Notes: generated from the letters alone by a model not told the origin. A stretch of DNA of 64,000 nt from Kaistella flava (ex Peng et al. 2021) (GCF_015191005.1 NZ_CP040442.1:434001-498000), one strand, 5' to 3'. Shown: positions 24,274 to 33,928, counted from the first letter of the stretch. Program-made: numbers and translations.

Positions 24274-25632
24274 ATGAACAGAAAAACATTTATTCAACAA
24301 ACTTCCCTCGCGGCAGGTGCGCTATTGATGCCATCATTCCTTTGGTCATTTGCGGAGAATTCGGCAAAAGTAAAAGTCGTAATTATTGGCGGCGGCTTTT
24401 CCGGTTTGGCGGCGGCTTATCAACTGAAACAGAAAGGAATTTCTTTTGTCGTTTTAGAAAGTCGAAACCGAATTGGGGGCAGAGTATTCTCGCATCCAAT
24501 GAGCAATGATCTCGTCATCGAACTCGGTGGAGAATGGGTTGGGAATTCGCACACCCGAATCCAGGAATTGTGTGGAGAATTTAATATACCACTTCAGAAC
24601 AACCAATTCGACACGCATCTCATCTACAAAAATCAATATTCTCCGGCCGGTAAATGGGATTATAGCGATGAATGGCGTAATAAATTTGAAGGTTTATTGA
24701 AAAAATACCCAGACATGTCTGAAGCTGAAAAGCTAAAACTCGATCAATATGATTGGTGGCGGTATTTGGTAGATAACGGCTGTTCAGACAGAGATTTAGA
24801 TATTCGGGAATTATTAGACAGTACTGATTTTGGCGAAAGTATTCGTCATGTTTCAGCATTCGCCGCACTTGCAGAATATGCGGAAAGCAGCCCGAAAAAC
24901 GAAATGGATTTAAAAATGAAAGGTGGAAATGCACAGTTAGCTAAGGCGTTTGCTAAACGAATCGGCACTGAAAATATCCGCTTAAAACATCACGTTGCTC
25001 AAATCGATCAAACAGGTAAAAAAGTGAAAGTTCGTTGCAGCAACGGAACTGTGATTGAATGTAATAAAGTGATTTGCACCGCGCCAACTTTTGCTTTGAG
25101 CCGAATCAACTGGTTGCCTGCATTGCCCACTGATTATGCAGATGCAGTTCGGCAATTGCAATACGCAAGAATTCAAAAACACGCCTTGCATTTTACAGAA
25201 CGATTTTGGGGAGACGAAAGTTTCGATTTAATAACCGATCAATCGCCACTCTATTTTTACCATGCAACCAAAAATCAACCATCGAAAGAAGGGGTTTTAA
25301 TTGCGTATTCAATTGGTGACAAAGCAATGATGAATGCCAATCAAACCAATGAATTTCAAGCACAGGATGTTTTCCGTTGTCTGGAACCGCATTTTGGAAA
25401 CATCAAACCTCTGCTTAAAGATCAGGTCGGTTATTACTGGGGGAACGATGAATATTCTCGGGGCGCTTATGCTGTTTATGGAATCGACCAGTGGTTTAAG
25501 CTTCGTCCGATATTAGCTCAACCTTTTATGAATACGCATTTTGCCGGTGAACATCTCGCCGATTGGCAAGGCTTCATGGAAGGTGCAATTGAAACCGGCG
25601 AAGCTGCAGCTGAAAATGTTTTTAAAAGTTAA
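24274..25632 (+). CDS. Flavin amine oxidase / FAD-dependent oxidoreductase, exported
   Basis: 452 aa. The N-terminus has a hydrophobic export signal (MNRKTFIQQTSLAAGALLMPSFLWSFA); RK rather than RR makes it Tat-like but not canonical. The FAD dinucleotide-binding motif VVIIGGGFSGLAAAYQL spans 35-51, with the ribose-binding Glu62 and the GGRVFSHP box at 68-75. The second FAD signature is near the end (HFAGEHLADWQGFMEGAIETGEAAA). It belongs to the monoamine oxidase superfamily, and the amine substrate is unknown. It is followed 40 bases later by a lipoprotein gene, but co-transcription is uncertain. Confidence 0.93.
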   Translation: MNRKTFIQQTSLAAGALLMPSFLWSFAENSAKVKVVIIGGGFSGLAAAYQLKQKGISFVVLESRNRIGGRVFSHPMSNDLVIELGGEWVGNSHTRIQELCGEFNIPLQNNQFDTHLIYKNQYSPAGKWDYSDEWRNKFEGLLKKYPDMSEAEKLKLDQYDWWRYLVDNGCSDRDLDIRELLDSTDFGESIRHVSAFAALAEYAESSPKNEMDLKMKGGNAQLAKAFAKRIGTENIRLKHHVAQIDQTGKKVKVRCSNGTVIECNKVICTAPTFALSRINWLPALPTDYADAVRQLQYARIQKHALHFTERFWGDESFDLITDQSPLYFYHATKNQPSKEGVLIAYSIGDKAMMNANQTNEFQAQDVFRCLEPHFGNIKPLLKDQVGYYWGNDEYSRGAYAVYGIDQWFKLRPILAQPFMNTHFAGEHLADWQGFMEGAIETGEAAAENVFKS

Positions 25633-25671
25633 TGGTGTTCAAATTCATTTTGTTTAATTAAAAAATAAAAA

Positions 25672-26745
25672 ATGATGACTATTAATCTACAATCTGTTTT
25701 AAAATATACGATGCTTTTGTGGGCGTTTTATGCCATAAGTTCTTGCGGAAAAAGTAAAACGAATTCGATTGAATCAACTACAGATTCAACAAAAATAGCA
25801 ACAATGGAAGTTTCGAAAAACTCCCAAAAATCTGATAGCGTTGCTTTGATAAAGGCATTTTCTAAATTAGAAACCAATTTGTCTTTTCTAAAAGAGTTGG
25901 GCTTAAATGGCGAGAAACACTTTACCTGGAATGATGATTTGATGAAAATCATTTCCGGCGATTTGAATGGTGATGGAGTTCAAGATGCTTTACTTTTTTT
26001 TTCGGTAGAAGGACGGGATGGTGGCAATAACTGGAGCACCTATTATGCGGCATTTTTAAACATTAATAAAGAATGGAAATATCAAAGTTTAGTAAATGCA
26101 GGCGGAGATTTTAGTGATAGAATCCTGAAATTAACCAAAATTGAAAATGGAAATATTTTAGGAAATTGGGTAGGAAATAAAGAGGGAAGTCTAAAAGAAA
26201 TACCTGTGAATTTCATTCTTAAAAATGGTGTTATCATTAATATATTCACAGGGTTACATCAGGAAGAAGATGCAGGAAATCGGGAATATCTTTTTTGTGA
26301 TGAGATATTTACCGCAGATCATATTGTGGTCCCAATTTCTTCTACACTTAATAATTATGAGAAATTATTAGGTAAAGCCAAAGTGGTAAAATATGATGAA
26401 ATGAAAGAATGTGGAACTGTTTACGATGAACTTCATTATCGGGAATTGGTTTACAAGGATTTGATTTTTGAACTCAGCAGTAAAAATAAAGCTTCTTTAA
26501 TTTCAATTAATATGTTGGGAAGTGGAATTAAATTTCAATCAGGAAACGGTACTATTGACGAAAATACCAAGATCTCAGATTTGCGAAAACTGTTTCCAGA
26601 TACTTTTAGTTCTACTGGTGATTTTGATGAAAATAATGAAGAAACTTTCACAATTGCGACTGGAGCAGAAAGTGATGATAGTTGGATGTTACATTTTAAC
26701 CGATCCGGAAAATTAACTAAAATCACCTATTTAGTTCAGTGTTAA
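25672..26745 (+). CDS. Unknown lipoprotein with FG-GAP-like Asp motif, 357 aa
   Basis: A lipoprotein signal ends at Cys25 (AFYAISSCGKSK). A low-complexity Ser/Thr linker follows, then a globular part with the EF-hand-like loop GDLNGDGVQDALLFF (about 98-112), as found in VCBS/FG-GAP integrin-like repeats. A C-terminal region (SISSTLNNYEKLLGKAKVV..., ISDLRKLFP) follows. It is likely attached to the outer membrane facing the periplasm or the surface. A related loop, GDLNGDDLPDMILD, occurs in the 28806-29642 product, so the genes may belong to one functional set. Confidence 0.75.
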   Translation: MMTINLQSVLKYTMLLWAFYAISSCGKSKTNSIESTTDSTKIATMEVSKNSQKSDSVALIKAFSKLETNLSFLKELGLNGEKHFTWNDDLMKIISGDLNGDGVQDALLFFSVEGRDGGNNWSTYYAAFLNINKEWKYQSLVNAGGDFSDRILKLTKIENGNILGNWVGNKEGSLKEIPVNFILKNGVIINIFTGLHQEEDAGNREYLFCDEIFTADHIVVPISSTLNNYEKLLGKAKVVKYDEMKECGTVYDELHYRELVYKDLIFELSSKNKASLISINMLGSGIKFQSGNGTIDENTKISDLRKLFPDTFSSTGDFDENNEETFTIATGAESDDSWMLHFNRSGKLTKITYLVQC

Positions 26746-26786
26746 ATTTTGTTGATATTATTAAAATAATTTAAAAACAAAAACCG

Positions 26787-27506
26787 ATGAAAAATACGCT
26801 AACGGTATTTCTAGGACTCTTTTGCTGTCTTGTCTTTGCGCAGAAAAAGTTGGCTTCGACTACGGATTTATCTCCCATTATTAATTATTACCAAGATGGT
26901 AATATTCTTTTAGGATATAAAGGAAAGGAGGGCAAAAGACTGAAAATTGTTTTTACAAATGTTCTGCAATCTCCAAAAGATCCAGCGATTTACGAAGTGA
27001 AAGGCAAAACTTTGTTTGATGGAAAGGTTACTGATTTTTCTGGAACATTAACCTTAATAAGTTTTCACAACGAACAGGATGAACATTTGTACAAGAATGA
27101 AAAAGGACAGACTTATCATTTGAAAACAGGGACTTTTAATTGTAAACTGAAAGAAATAGGGAAAAATGCGAACGGTGATTATAAAGGCAATTTAAATTTT
27201 TATTGTGGTATGAATCCAAAAGGTCAATTGGTGGAAGATGACCAATCCAATGTCGGAGATGGTTTTAAAAATTTTCTATTTAAAGGAACATTCACAAATA
27301 ATAAAACCGGAGAAAAAAAACCGGTAGAATGGGGCGACAGTTTCTTGCACGCTCCAGTTGGATTAATGGGCGATGACGGAATGTTTTATGTAAAAGTAAA
27401 AGATCCTCAGAATAAATTAGGCTGGGAAAATTATCGAAAAGCGTATCAACTTGAAAAGCAAGATTCGGAAGCATTAAAAGAAGAACAGCGAATTTGGTGG
27501 AAATAA
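26787..27506 (+). CDS. Unknown secreted protein, 239 aa
   Basis: The signal peptide is about 1-19 (MKNTLTVFLGLFCCLVFAQ). The mature part is Lys/Gly-rich beta structure without recognised motifs; two cysteines (FNCKL and FYCGM) may form a disulfide. The C-terminus is Trp-rich and acidic (NYRKAYQLEKQDSEALKEEQRIWWK). It lies in a run of four consecutive exported proteins in the same direction (25672-29642). No function proposed. Confidence 0.7.
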   Translation: MKNTLTVFLGLFCCLVFAQKKLASTTDLSPIINYYQDGNILLGYKGKEGKRLKIVFTNVLQSPKDPAIYEVKGKTLFDGKVTDFSGTLTLISFHNEQDEHLYKNEKGQTYHLKTGTFNCKLKEIGKNANGDYKGNLNFYCGMNPKGQLVEDDQSNVGDGFKNFLFKGTFTNNKTGEKKPVEWGDSFLHAPVGLMGDDGMFYVKVKDPQNKLGWENYRKAYQLEKQDSEALKEEQRIWWK

Positions 27507-27666
27507 TAAATAAGCAAAGTCATCAATTCAATCTCGCTATTTAATTCGTTGGTGTATTAGTAAAGAAATATACATTTTGAATCATCCACAAAAAAAAGTT
27601 TACGGTAGTTTTGGATCCTGAAATTGAAACGAGGATTGAAGATATTAAATTTTAAAAATTAAAGTC

Positions 27667-28716
27667 ATGAAAACAAAATATCTACTATTGATGATCTTCA
27701 CTTTTTCTATAATTACGATTCGTGCTCAAATTAAAACAATTCAGTATAAACCTTTCATACAAGGACTTGAACTCAAAGATGCTTCCGGACCGGGAATTAA
27801 AAACAATTCCGGAGATATTTTATTAGAGCTCGTTTCAAAGGAACAGGATGAAAATGAAACACTCCTAATTCTTCGAAATTCTAAAGGGAAACTAACTAAA
27901 ATCACAGAGAATAAATTACTGCTGATGAGCAAAGATATTCTGGGCGCTTCCAGTGGGAATTATCCTTCTTTAGATGGTGAAATAATTTCTGTAGATTACA
28001 CTTTAGGCAGTAATAGCAGTCAATCTGATATTTCGATTTCTTTTCAAAAAGATAAAGATGGTAATTATTGGTTCAAAGAATATACAACGATTACAAGAAA
28101 TTTTGGAGTAGAAAACCTTTTCGAAAGAGCGAAAATTACAGCAGAGCAAACAGGTAAAATCAACTTTTCTGAGGCAAGTGAAAATTTAATTTTGAAGAAA
28201 GCAAAAATCCAAATACCAAATCAGACCAATGAAGATCAGGTTTTTAAAGCTTCTTCTACCTATTCGAAATATATCCCGGTAGGATGGCGATTGGGCGCTT
28301 ATGCAAATGGAGATTTAAATTTAGATGCTCATAAAAACGATCTCATTCTTTTACTTTATAATGAAAATGAATGTAAAATTCAGCTTTTATTGCAACAATC
28401 AAACGGCAGTTATAAAACCGAAGTTACCAATGATAAACTGATTGTTCCCGACGAAAACTTTAACGTAAATAATTTTAAAATAGTGATTAAAAACGGCTTC
28501 TTTACTTTAGAACAAAGGATTGCAGTTAATGATCAAAATTTCGATCAACGTTATGTAACCTTTAAATATGACAAAAATAACTGGACGCTTTATCGTTTTG
28601 ATGTGGAGCATTTTTCCGGCTTCAATCCTAAACCTGCAGCGCTGGTAAATCATCTTACACAGAAGGATTTCGGACCTGTTTTATTTCAAAATATGAAGCA
28701 TTTTCCAAAATATTAA
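27667..28716 (+). CDS. Unknown secreted protein, 349 aa
   Basis: The N-terminal signal peptide is about 1-20 (MKTKYLLLMIFTFSIITIRAQ). The remainder resembles paired beta domains with repeated Lys/Asn-rich turns; one stretch, PVGWRLGAYANGDLNLDAHKNDLILLLYNENE, is like the GDLN-type loops in neighbouring genes (25672, 28806). No catalytic motif. It is probably part of the same exported-protein cluster. Confidence 0.7.
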   Translation: MKTKYLLLMIFTFSIITIRAQIKTIQYKPFIQGLELKDASGPGIKNNSGDILLELVSKEQDENETLLILRNSKGKLTKITENKLLLMSKDILGASSGNYPSLDGEIISVDYTLGSNSSQSDISISFQKDKDGNYWFKEYTTITRNFGVENLFERAKITAEQTGKINFSEASENLILKKAKIQIPNQTNEDQVFKASSTYSKYIPVGWRLGAYANGDLNLDAHKNDLILLLYNENECKIQLLLQQSNGSYKTEVTNDKLIVPDENFNVNNFKIVIKNGFFTLEQRIAVNDQNFDQRYVTFKYDKNNWTLYRFDVEHFSGFNPKPAALVNHLTQKDFGPVLFQNMKHFPKY

Positions 28717-28805
28717 ATTCTATTATGGAGAGCAGTTTTAAATTATAATTGAAACTTTCGCAACAAAAGAACTCAGAGATTTTTTAAAAATTAAAAATAC
28801 GAACC

Positions 28806-29642
28806 ATGAAAATCAAATTACTTACCGTATCATTTTTTATAATGCTTGCAAACACAGCCATCAGTTGTGATAAAGGGAATAAGCCAGAAATGAAGCAACA
28901 GGCTATAACTGCAGAAGAAAGTAGCACATCAGAAAAGCCAGCACCTATAATTACTGCAAATTTTCCGAAGGAGGTTTCCATTCTTCTTCCAACCCAATAT
29001 CGGAAGAAAAGTACAGGTTATCCACAAAATGTAAAAGATAAAAACTGGTTTGAACTTTACAAAGAGGAGAAAACTGGAAAATGGCTCATCGGTAAAGCCG
29101 ACTTGAAAATATCTTACGGACGCGATGAATGTGTGGGAGAAGATGTCATGATTATAAAGTCAAAACATGAAGATGTAGTTCTCTTTTTCACTGGATTTGA
29201 CGGTTTAAATTTAAATCCTGAAACTATTTTGGAGGATAAACCACTTTTCCCAGAACATAACATTTCGTTTAAATTTAAAGGCCAGGAATATCTTCTTTCA
29301 CCCATGGGAAGTGTAGTTGATGATGAGGGACATATTCTGCCGGCAAATTTGGTCAGAGAGCAAACACAACAGGAATTGGCGGATTCACAAATCACCGATT
29401 ATACGCTGAGTTTTTCCGTGGGTAATGAAACTTTTAACCTCGCCACAATCAACAAAATTGAATTTTCCACTCCAAAAATAATTTGGTTAGGCGATTTAAA
29501 TGGTGATGATTTACCAGATATGATTTTGGACTTGTCAAGTTTTTATGAAACCCAACGTCTTTTCTTTTTCCTTTCAGATCCAAATGATAAGAAACAACCT
29601 TTGAAAAAAGTCGCTGATTTGGAAGTTATAAATGATTGTTGA
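28806..29642 (+). CDS. Unknown lipoprotein with GDLNGDD motif, 278 aa
   Basis: The signal ends with a lipobox TAISC and Cys21. A Ser/Glu-rich linker follows, then a globular domain with ECVGEDVMIIKSKHEDVVLFF and, near the C-terminus, WLGDLNGDDLPDMILDLSSFYETQRLFFFLS (about 231-261), an Asp-rich calcium-loop-like motif. The same kind of loop is present in the 25672 gene product, so the two may share origin or ligand. Otherwise unrecognised. Confidence 0.72.
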   Translation: MKIKLLTVSFFIMLANTAISCDKGNKPEMKQQAITAEESSTSEKPAPIITANFPKEVSILLPTQYRKKSTGYPQNVKDKNWFELYKEEKTGKWLIGKADLKISYGRDECVGEDVMIIKSKHEDVVLFFTGFDGLNLNPETILEDKPLFPEHNISFKFKGQEYLLSPMGSVVDDEGHILPANLVREQTQQELADSQITDYTLSFSVGNETFNLATINKIEFSTPKIIWLGDLNGDDLPDMILDLSSFYETQRLFFFLSDPNDKKQPLKKVADLEVINDC

Positions 29643-29700
29643 AATTGAAATTCGATATATTAAAAAATCCCGAAAAATACTTCAGGATTTATTGATATCA

Positions 29701-30105
29701 TTAAATTTGATTAACGCCAATTTCATTGATTTCGTTGAAATTTTCTTTTGGATTTACTCCGTACAGGTTACTTCCTGGAGTTCCTTCTGTTACAAATAAG
29801 ATAAGCAGCCAGATTGCTCCAATTATCGGAATAAATGCAATGAAATAGAACCATCCACTTTTGCCAACATCGTGCAATCTTCTAACAGCCAAAGCTAACC
29901 CAGGAATGAAAGTTGCCAAACCGTAGAGTAAGTAAATAAAACCATATGGTATTTGCTCATTGAATTTCAATCCTAAAATGTTATCTAAAACTGCTGCTGT
30001 AATTGCAAAAATCATATTAAATAAGGCATACATCCAAAATTCTGTTCTTCTTGCCCTTCCGCTAAAATCAGCGTACTGTCTTAGTACTTTTAAATACCAT
30101 TTCAT
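29701..30105 (-). CDS. DUF805 membrane protein
   Basis: 134 aa from the ATG at 30105 (MKWYLKVLRQYADFSGRARRTEFW), the usual DUF805 start. A more upstream ATG at 30135 lies inside the -7 promoter box and is rejected. About four membrane segments follow, with the conserved RRLHDVGKSGW between them. This is an inner-membrane protein of unknown function. A single gene convergent with the 28806 lipoprotein gene. Confidence 0.9.
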   Translation of the reverse strand: MKWYLKVLRQYADFSGRARRTEFWMYALFNMIFAITAAVLDNILGLKFNEQIPYGFIYLLYGLATFIPGLALAVRRLHDVGKSGWFYFIAFIPIIGAIWLLILFVTEGTPGSNLYGVNPKENFNEINEIGVNQI

Positions 30106-30132
30106 AGTTTTGTTTTTTTTAATTGTTAATTC

Positions 30133-30140
30133 CAAAAATA
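30133..30140 (-). promoter_or_regulatory. -7 element of the DUF805 gene
   Basis: The minus-strand TATTTTTG fits TAnnTTTG and ends 28 bases before the ATG at 30105. Its position argues against a start at 30135. Confidence 0.65.
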
Positions 30141-30512
30141 AGATAATTATTTGATATATTTTAACAATTGTTGTGTAAATTTTAAATAATCTATAGTTAT
30201 TTAAGTGTTTTAATGATAATTAGATTATTTAATAAAATTAATTTAAATGAATGCAGGATATTTTAAATCACCAATTTTTAAATTGTCAAAAAACTAAATC
30301 ATTTATTTTGAATTTTTCATTTTAGATCTTTTTCATTTAAAATGGTAGATGTTGTAATAGTATTAAGAAGAATAAATATAATGGAAATGACAGCGACTTT
30401 AAATCAGCTTGTAAAAACAAATCTCTTGGTTATCTTTATGTTTCTTACGCCCTTTTGCCGATTTTTAAAAGACAGATAGAAGGTGTCTTAGTTATTCTTT
30501 ATAGTTAATATT
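30141..30512. other. Gene-free gap upstream of DUF805 gene
   Basis: About 370 AT-rich bases with no supported gene, repeat or RNA. Confidence 0.5.
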
Positions 30513-30554
30513 AAAAAAAATATCCAAAAAACAATTTTGCTTTTTGGATATTTT
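30513..30554 (-). terminator. Terminator of pepD
   Basis: The 14-bp stem AAAATATCCAAAAA/TTTTTGGATATTTT has a 10-base loop and lies 18-60 bases after the pepD stop codon. On the minus strand it is followed by a T-run. Confidence 0.85.
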
Positions 30555-30571
30555 AGTTTTTTAAATAAATA

Positions 30572-32014
30572 TTACTTCGCTGGAATATTCGCTAAAATTT
30601 CTTTTAAGAATCCCCAGAATTTCTGAACAGATGCAATATTTGCTCTTTCATCCGGCGAGTGAGCGCCACGGATGGTTGGTCCGAAACTTACCATTTCCAT
30701 TTCAGGATAATTGGCACCTATAATTCCACATTCTAAACCAGCGTGACAAGCGACAACTTGTGGTTTTTCACCGAAATCTTTTTCATACATTTTCTCCATG
30801 ATCTGAACGATTTCAGAACCTGGTTTTGGTTTCCAACCTGGGTAAGATCCATTAAATTCTACTTTCATTCCGGCTAATTCATAAACTGACTTCAATTGTT
30901 CAGCAACGGCATATTTACCAGATTCAACGGATGAACGGGAGAGATTTAAAATTTGTAATGCTCCATTTTTCAATTCTACTCTGGCGATGTTATTCGATGT
31001 TTCTACCAAATCTTTTACATCAGGAGACATTCTGTAAACTCCGTTGTGCGCTGATTTTAAGGCGAAAATTATTTTCTTTGAATCTTCTACAGAAATTGCT
31101 TTTTCTGGAGTAGAATACGTTTCGATATTAATGTGTAGATCTTTCTCAACTGAAGCAAATTCCTCCATAATGGATGCTTTTAAACTTTCAGCACCTTCCA
31201 TAAATTCTACGGAATTTCTAACTGATAAAACCACGTTTCCTTCTCTCGGAATTGCATTACGCAAACCGCCGCTGTCCATAGAAATTAACTGAATATTTTC
31301 GTTCGAAACTCCTGTATATAAAAGTCTACCCAAAATAACGTTAGCGTTCCCAAAACCTTTGTGAATATCCATTCCTGAATGTCCACCTTGTAAACCTTTT
31401 ACGGTGATTTTTACGATTTGACCTTTAGCATCTTCCAAACCATAAGTTTGTGTAGCAGTAACGTCAACTCCTCCAGCGCAACCGATATCGATTTCGTCAT
31501 CTTCTTCGGTATCTAAATTCAATAAAATTTGACCTTGTAATTGACCAGGTTTTAAACCGATTGCTCCGGTCATTCCTGTTTCTTCATCAATAGTGAAAAG
31601 CGCTTCCAAAGCTGGATGAGCAATGTCGCTACTTTCTAAAATACTCATAATAGAAGCAACTCCCAAACCGTTATCTGCGCCTAAAGTAGTTCCTTTTGCT
31701 TTTACCCAATCGCCGTCAACTTCCATCTTAATTCCTTCTGTGTCAAAATCGAATTCGATATCATTGTTTTTCTGACAAACCATATCCAGGTGGGATTGTA
31801 ACACAATTGCTTTCCTGTTTTCCATTCCTGGAGTTGCAGGTTTTTTGATGATCACATTTCCAACTTCATCAACCGTAGTTTCTAAATTCAGATTCTCACC
31901 AAAGTTTTTAATAAATGCGATTACTTTTTCTTCTTTTTTTGAGGGACGGGGAACCGAGTTCAATGCTGAAAAATTCTTCCAGATGATTTGCGGTTCGAGT
32001 TGTGATAATTCCAT
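30572..32014 (-). CDS. pepD: Beta-Ala-His (Xaa-His) dipeptidase PepD
   Basis: 480 aa cytoplasmic M20-family zinc aminopeptidase that hydrolyses Xaa-His dipeptides. Seen motifs: VLQSHLDMVCQKN (metal-binding His/Asp), TLGADNGLGVA (bridging Asp), FTIDEETGMTGA (catalytic Glu pair) and CHAGLECG near the C-terminus; the C-terminal His ligand is in GPTIRGAHSPDE. The length matches PepD (about 485). It has its own promoter (TATTTTTG at 32034-32041) and terminator. Confidence 0.95.
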   Translation of the reverse strand: MELSQLEPQIIWKNFSALNSVPRPSKKEEKVIAFIKNFGENLNLETTVDEVGNVIIKKPATPGMENRKAIVLQSHLDMVCQKNNDIEFDFDTEGIKMEVDGDWVKAKGTTLGADNGLGVASIMSILESSDIAHPALEALFTIDEETGMTGAIGLKPGQLQGQILLNLDTEEDDEIDIGCAGGVDVTATQTYGLEDAKGQIVKITVKGLQGGHSGMDIHKGFGNANVILGRLLYTGVSNENIQLISMDSGGLRNAIPREGNVVLSVRNSVEFMEGAESLKASIMEEFASVEKDLHINIETYSTPEKAISVEDSKKIIFALKSAHNGVYRMSPDVKDLVETSNNIARVELKNGALQILNLSRSSVESGKYAVAEQLKSVYELAGMKVEFNGSYPGWKPKPGSEIVQIMEKMYEKDFGEKPQVVACHAGLECGIIGANYPEMEMVSFGPTIRGAHSPDERANIASVQKFWGFLKEILANIPAK

Positions 32015-32033
32015 TATAAAATTTTATTTAGCT

Positions 32034-32041
32034 CAAAAATA
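32034..32041 (-). promoter_or_regulatory. -7 element of pepD
   Basis: The minus-strand TATTTTTG lies 20 bases before the start codon and matches TAnnTTTG. Confidence 0.6.
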
Positions 32042-32043
32042 CA

Positions 32044-32076
32044 AATAAAAAACGCTTCTGAAATTTTCAAAAGCGC
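32044..32076 (-). terminator. Terminator of the 32100-32588 lipoprotein gene
   Basis: On the minus strand GCGCTTTTGAAAATTTCAGAAGCG is followed by TTTTTT. It sits between that gene's stop and the pepD promoter. Confidence 0.8.
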
Positions 32077-32099
32077 AATATTTTAATTTTAAGATTATT

Positions 32100-32588
32100 T
32101 TAACAGCCGCATTCTCCGTAAATCGGCGTGGTTGTTTTCTCGCCGTTTTTATTTTCCACACTCATTATTCCATCAAACATCATTACTTCTTCTAAACCTT
32201 TTACTTTTTGTCCTTGAATAGAAACTGTAATTTCGTCATTTTTAATGGTTTTACTAAAGTTTTCTGGATCAAGATCACCTTCTTCCATTTTGATTTTTAC
32301 GGGCTTTCCATCAATTTTCAAAAAAGCATTATTTCCGTAATCGTCGATATAGACGTATTTTTCATTTTCAAAATCTTCTTTGTTTTTCGCAAAATAACAG
32401 GAACATCCATTCACTTCCGCTGGAAATTCAAATGTTTCAAGGTTAATTTGATTTAAATTTTCTGCTACATTTACAGAGTCATTCACTACCGTTAAAGAGT
32501 CAGTTGTTGTTTTAGTTTCTGAAATTTTCTCTTCTTTCTTACACGAAAACAACATCATTAAAGAAGCGATAATCATCAATTTTTTCAT
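32100..32588 (-). CDS. Small unknown lipoprotein, 162 aa
   Basis: Lipoprotein signal MKKLMIIASLMMLFSC with Cys16. After a Thr/Ser/Asp linker there is a compact domain containing VNGCSCYFAKNKEDFENEKYVYIDDYGNNAFLKI, a motif seen in several flavobacterial lipoproteins of unknown role, and a C-terminal GECGC. The four cysteines are likely disulfide-bonded or bind metal. Single gene with its own terminator. Confidence 0.78.
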   Translation of the reverse strand: MKKLMIIASLMMLFSCKKEEKISETKTTTDSLTVVNDSVNVAENLNQINLETFEFPAEVNGCSCYFAKNKEDFENEKYVYIDDYGNNAFLKIDGKPVKIKMEEGDLDPENFSKTIKNDEITVSIQGQKVKGLEEVMMFDGIMSVENKNGEKTTTPIYGECGC

Positions 32589-32622
32589 TCGATCTATTTT
32601 ATTATTTAAAGTTTATTTTGTT

Positions 32623-33228
32623 TTAGCCACGCGATCTTTCAAGCAACACCATCATTAAAAACGATAAAACTACCAATGATTCATCCTGGTCATCGATATC
32701 TTTTAAACGGTCTAACTGAAATCTTCTTCCAATTAAAGACGGCATTTTTTTTAATCTGAAATATTCTGTTCCTGAAGAATCTTTTACGGTATAAGATGGA
32801 TTTAGGAAATATCCGGTAAACATTCCAATGATAGGGATTTCACTTACTATTCCGTCCATAATTTTCACCCAGGCATTGTCTTCGCTAACCAGAAATCTCA
32901 GTTGATCGTTTTGATCCAAAATTTCGTAATGTGATTTCCAAATGGAACGCATTCCTTTTCGGGCAAGTCGGCCGTAATTTTTGTTATTTAAAAGATCATT
33001 AATGGAATAACTCGCATTGAAATCTAGCCAGCGATCGGCTTTAATTCTAAACAATTCCTGCGATTTGGATTCATCATTGAAAACGATAACATCTTCTTTC
33101 AGTTTGAACATTTTCTGACGAACATAAGCCACATAATTTCCATTTTTATCGGTGATATTAAAGTCACTGGAAAGGGTGGTTATTTTGAATTTAAAATCAA
33201 GGGGATAGTTCAGATTTTTTAGGACCAT
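32623..33228 (-). CDS. LURP-one-related (LOR/YxjI-like) family protein
   Basis: 201 aa, soluble. It shows the twelve-strand tubby-like pattern of the LURP-one-related family: YVRQKMFKLKEDVIVFNDESKSQELFRIKADRW, then an inner GMRSIWKSHYEILDQNDQLRF, and YTVKDSSGTEYFRLKKMPSLIGRRF. Length about 200 is right. The family is related to phospholipid scramblase and tubby folds; bacterial function unknown. The assignment is by pattern, so moderate confidence. The gene is divergent from recR with about 70 bases between starts. Confidence 0.7.
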   Translation of the reverse strand: MVLKNLNYPLDFKFKITTLSSDFNITDKNGNYVAYVRQKMFKLKEDVIVFNDESKSQELFRIKADRWLDFNASYSINDLLNNKNYGRLARKGMRSIWKSHYEILDQNDQLRFLVSEDNAWVKIMDGIVSEIPIIGMFTGYFLNPSYTVKDSSGTEYFRLKKMPSLIGRRFQLDRLKDIDDQDESLVVLSFLMMVLLERSRG

Positions 33229-33265
33229 TAATTATTTTTTTTAAAGATAATAAAATCTCTGAAAC

Positions 33266-33296
33266 TTGGTACTTCTCTTATTAAACTTTATTTTTG
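33266..33296 (+). promoter_or_regulatory. recR promoter, near-leaderless
   Basis: A TTG at 33266-33268 and a -7 TATTTTTG at 33289-33296 lie 20 bases apart. The ATG follows only 4 bases after the -7 box, so the transcript start should be at or next to the start codon. Confidence 0.7.
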
Positions 33297-33300
33297 TGAA

Positions 33301-33912
33301 ATGGAGTATCCGAGCAAAGTTTTAGCAAAAGCCGTAGATGAAATTTCTGGTTTACCGGGAATTGGTAAGAAGTCTGCGTTGCGTTTGGCATTGCATCTTT
33401 TGAAGCAACCCGAAAGTCAGGCGATTGCTTTGGGAGATTCCTTAAAAAAATTAGTTACAGATATTAAATATTGCAGAGAATGTCATAATTTCTCTGATTC
33501 TGAAGTTTGTGATATTTGTGCTAATCCAAAAAGAACGGAAGAATTACTTTGCGTCGTAGAAGATGTTCGCGACGTTATGGCGATTGAAAATACTGGAAAA
33601 TTCCGTGGGAAATATTTAGTTCTTGGCGGTAAAATTTCTCCAATGGAAGGAATCGGTCCGAATAAATTGAACATTTCCTCCATCGAAAAAAAGTTAGAAA
33701 CTGGAATTGTAAAAGAGCTTATTTTCGCTTTAAGTGCCACGATGGAAGGTGATACAACGGCTTATTATATTTATAAAAAATTCAAAAGTTCAACAGTCCG
33801 TTTTTCAACCATTGCCCGCGGAATTTCTGTTGGTGATGAATTAGAATATGCGGACGAAATTTCTTTAGGAAGATCTATTCAAAATCGTTTGCCTTATAGT
33901 GAAGGCTCATAA
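33301..33912 (+). CDS. recR: Recombination protein RecR
   Basis: 203 aa. The helix-hairpin-helix DNA-binding region is at about 12-32 ([19 protein letters not shown]). The C4 zinc finger has Cys58, 61, 70 and 73. The Toprim domain (about 83-170) includes the acidic [14 protein letters not shown] and the GIGPNKLNI segment. It works with RecO (and RecF) to load RecA onto gapped DNA. Length and motifs are standard. The next gene starts 17 bases downstream. Confidence 0.97.
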   Translation: MEYPSKVLAKAVDEISGLPGIGKKSALRLALHLLKQPESQAIALGDSLKKLVTDIKYCRECHNFSDSEVCDICANPKRTEELLCVVEDVRDVMAIENTGKFRGKYLVLGGKISPMEGIGPNKLNISSIEKKLETGIVKELIFALSATMEGDTTAYYIYKKFKSSTVRFSTIARGISVGDELEYADEISLGRSIQNRLPYSEGS

Positions 33913-33928
33913 TATTGACTGATAACTT

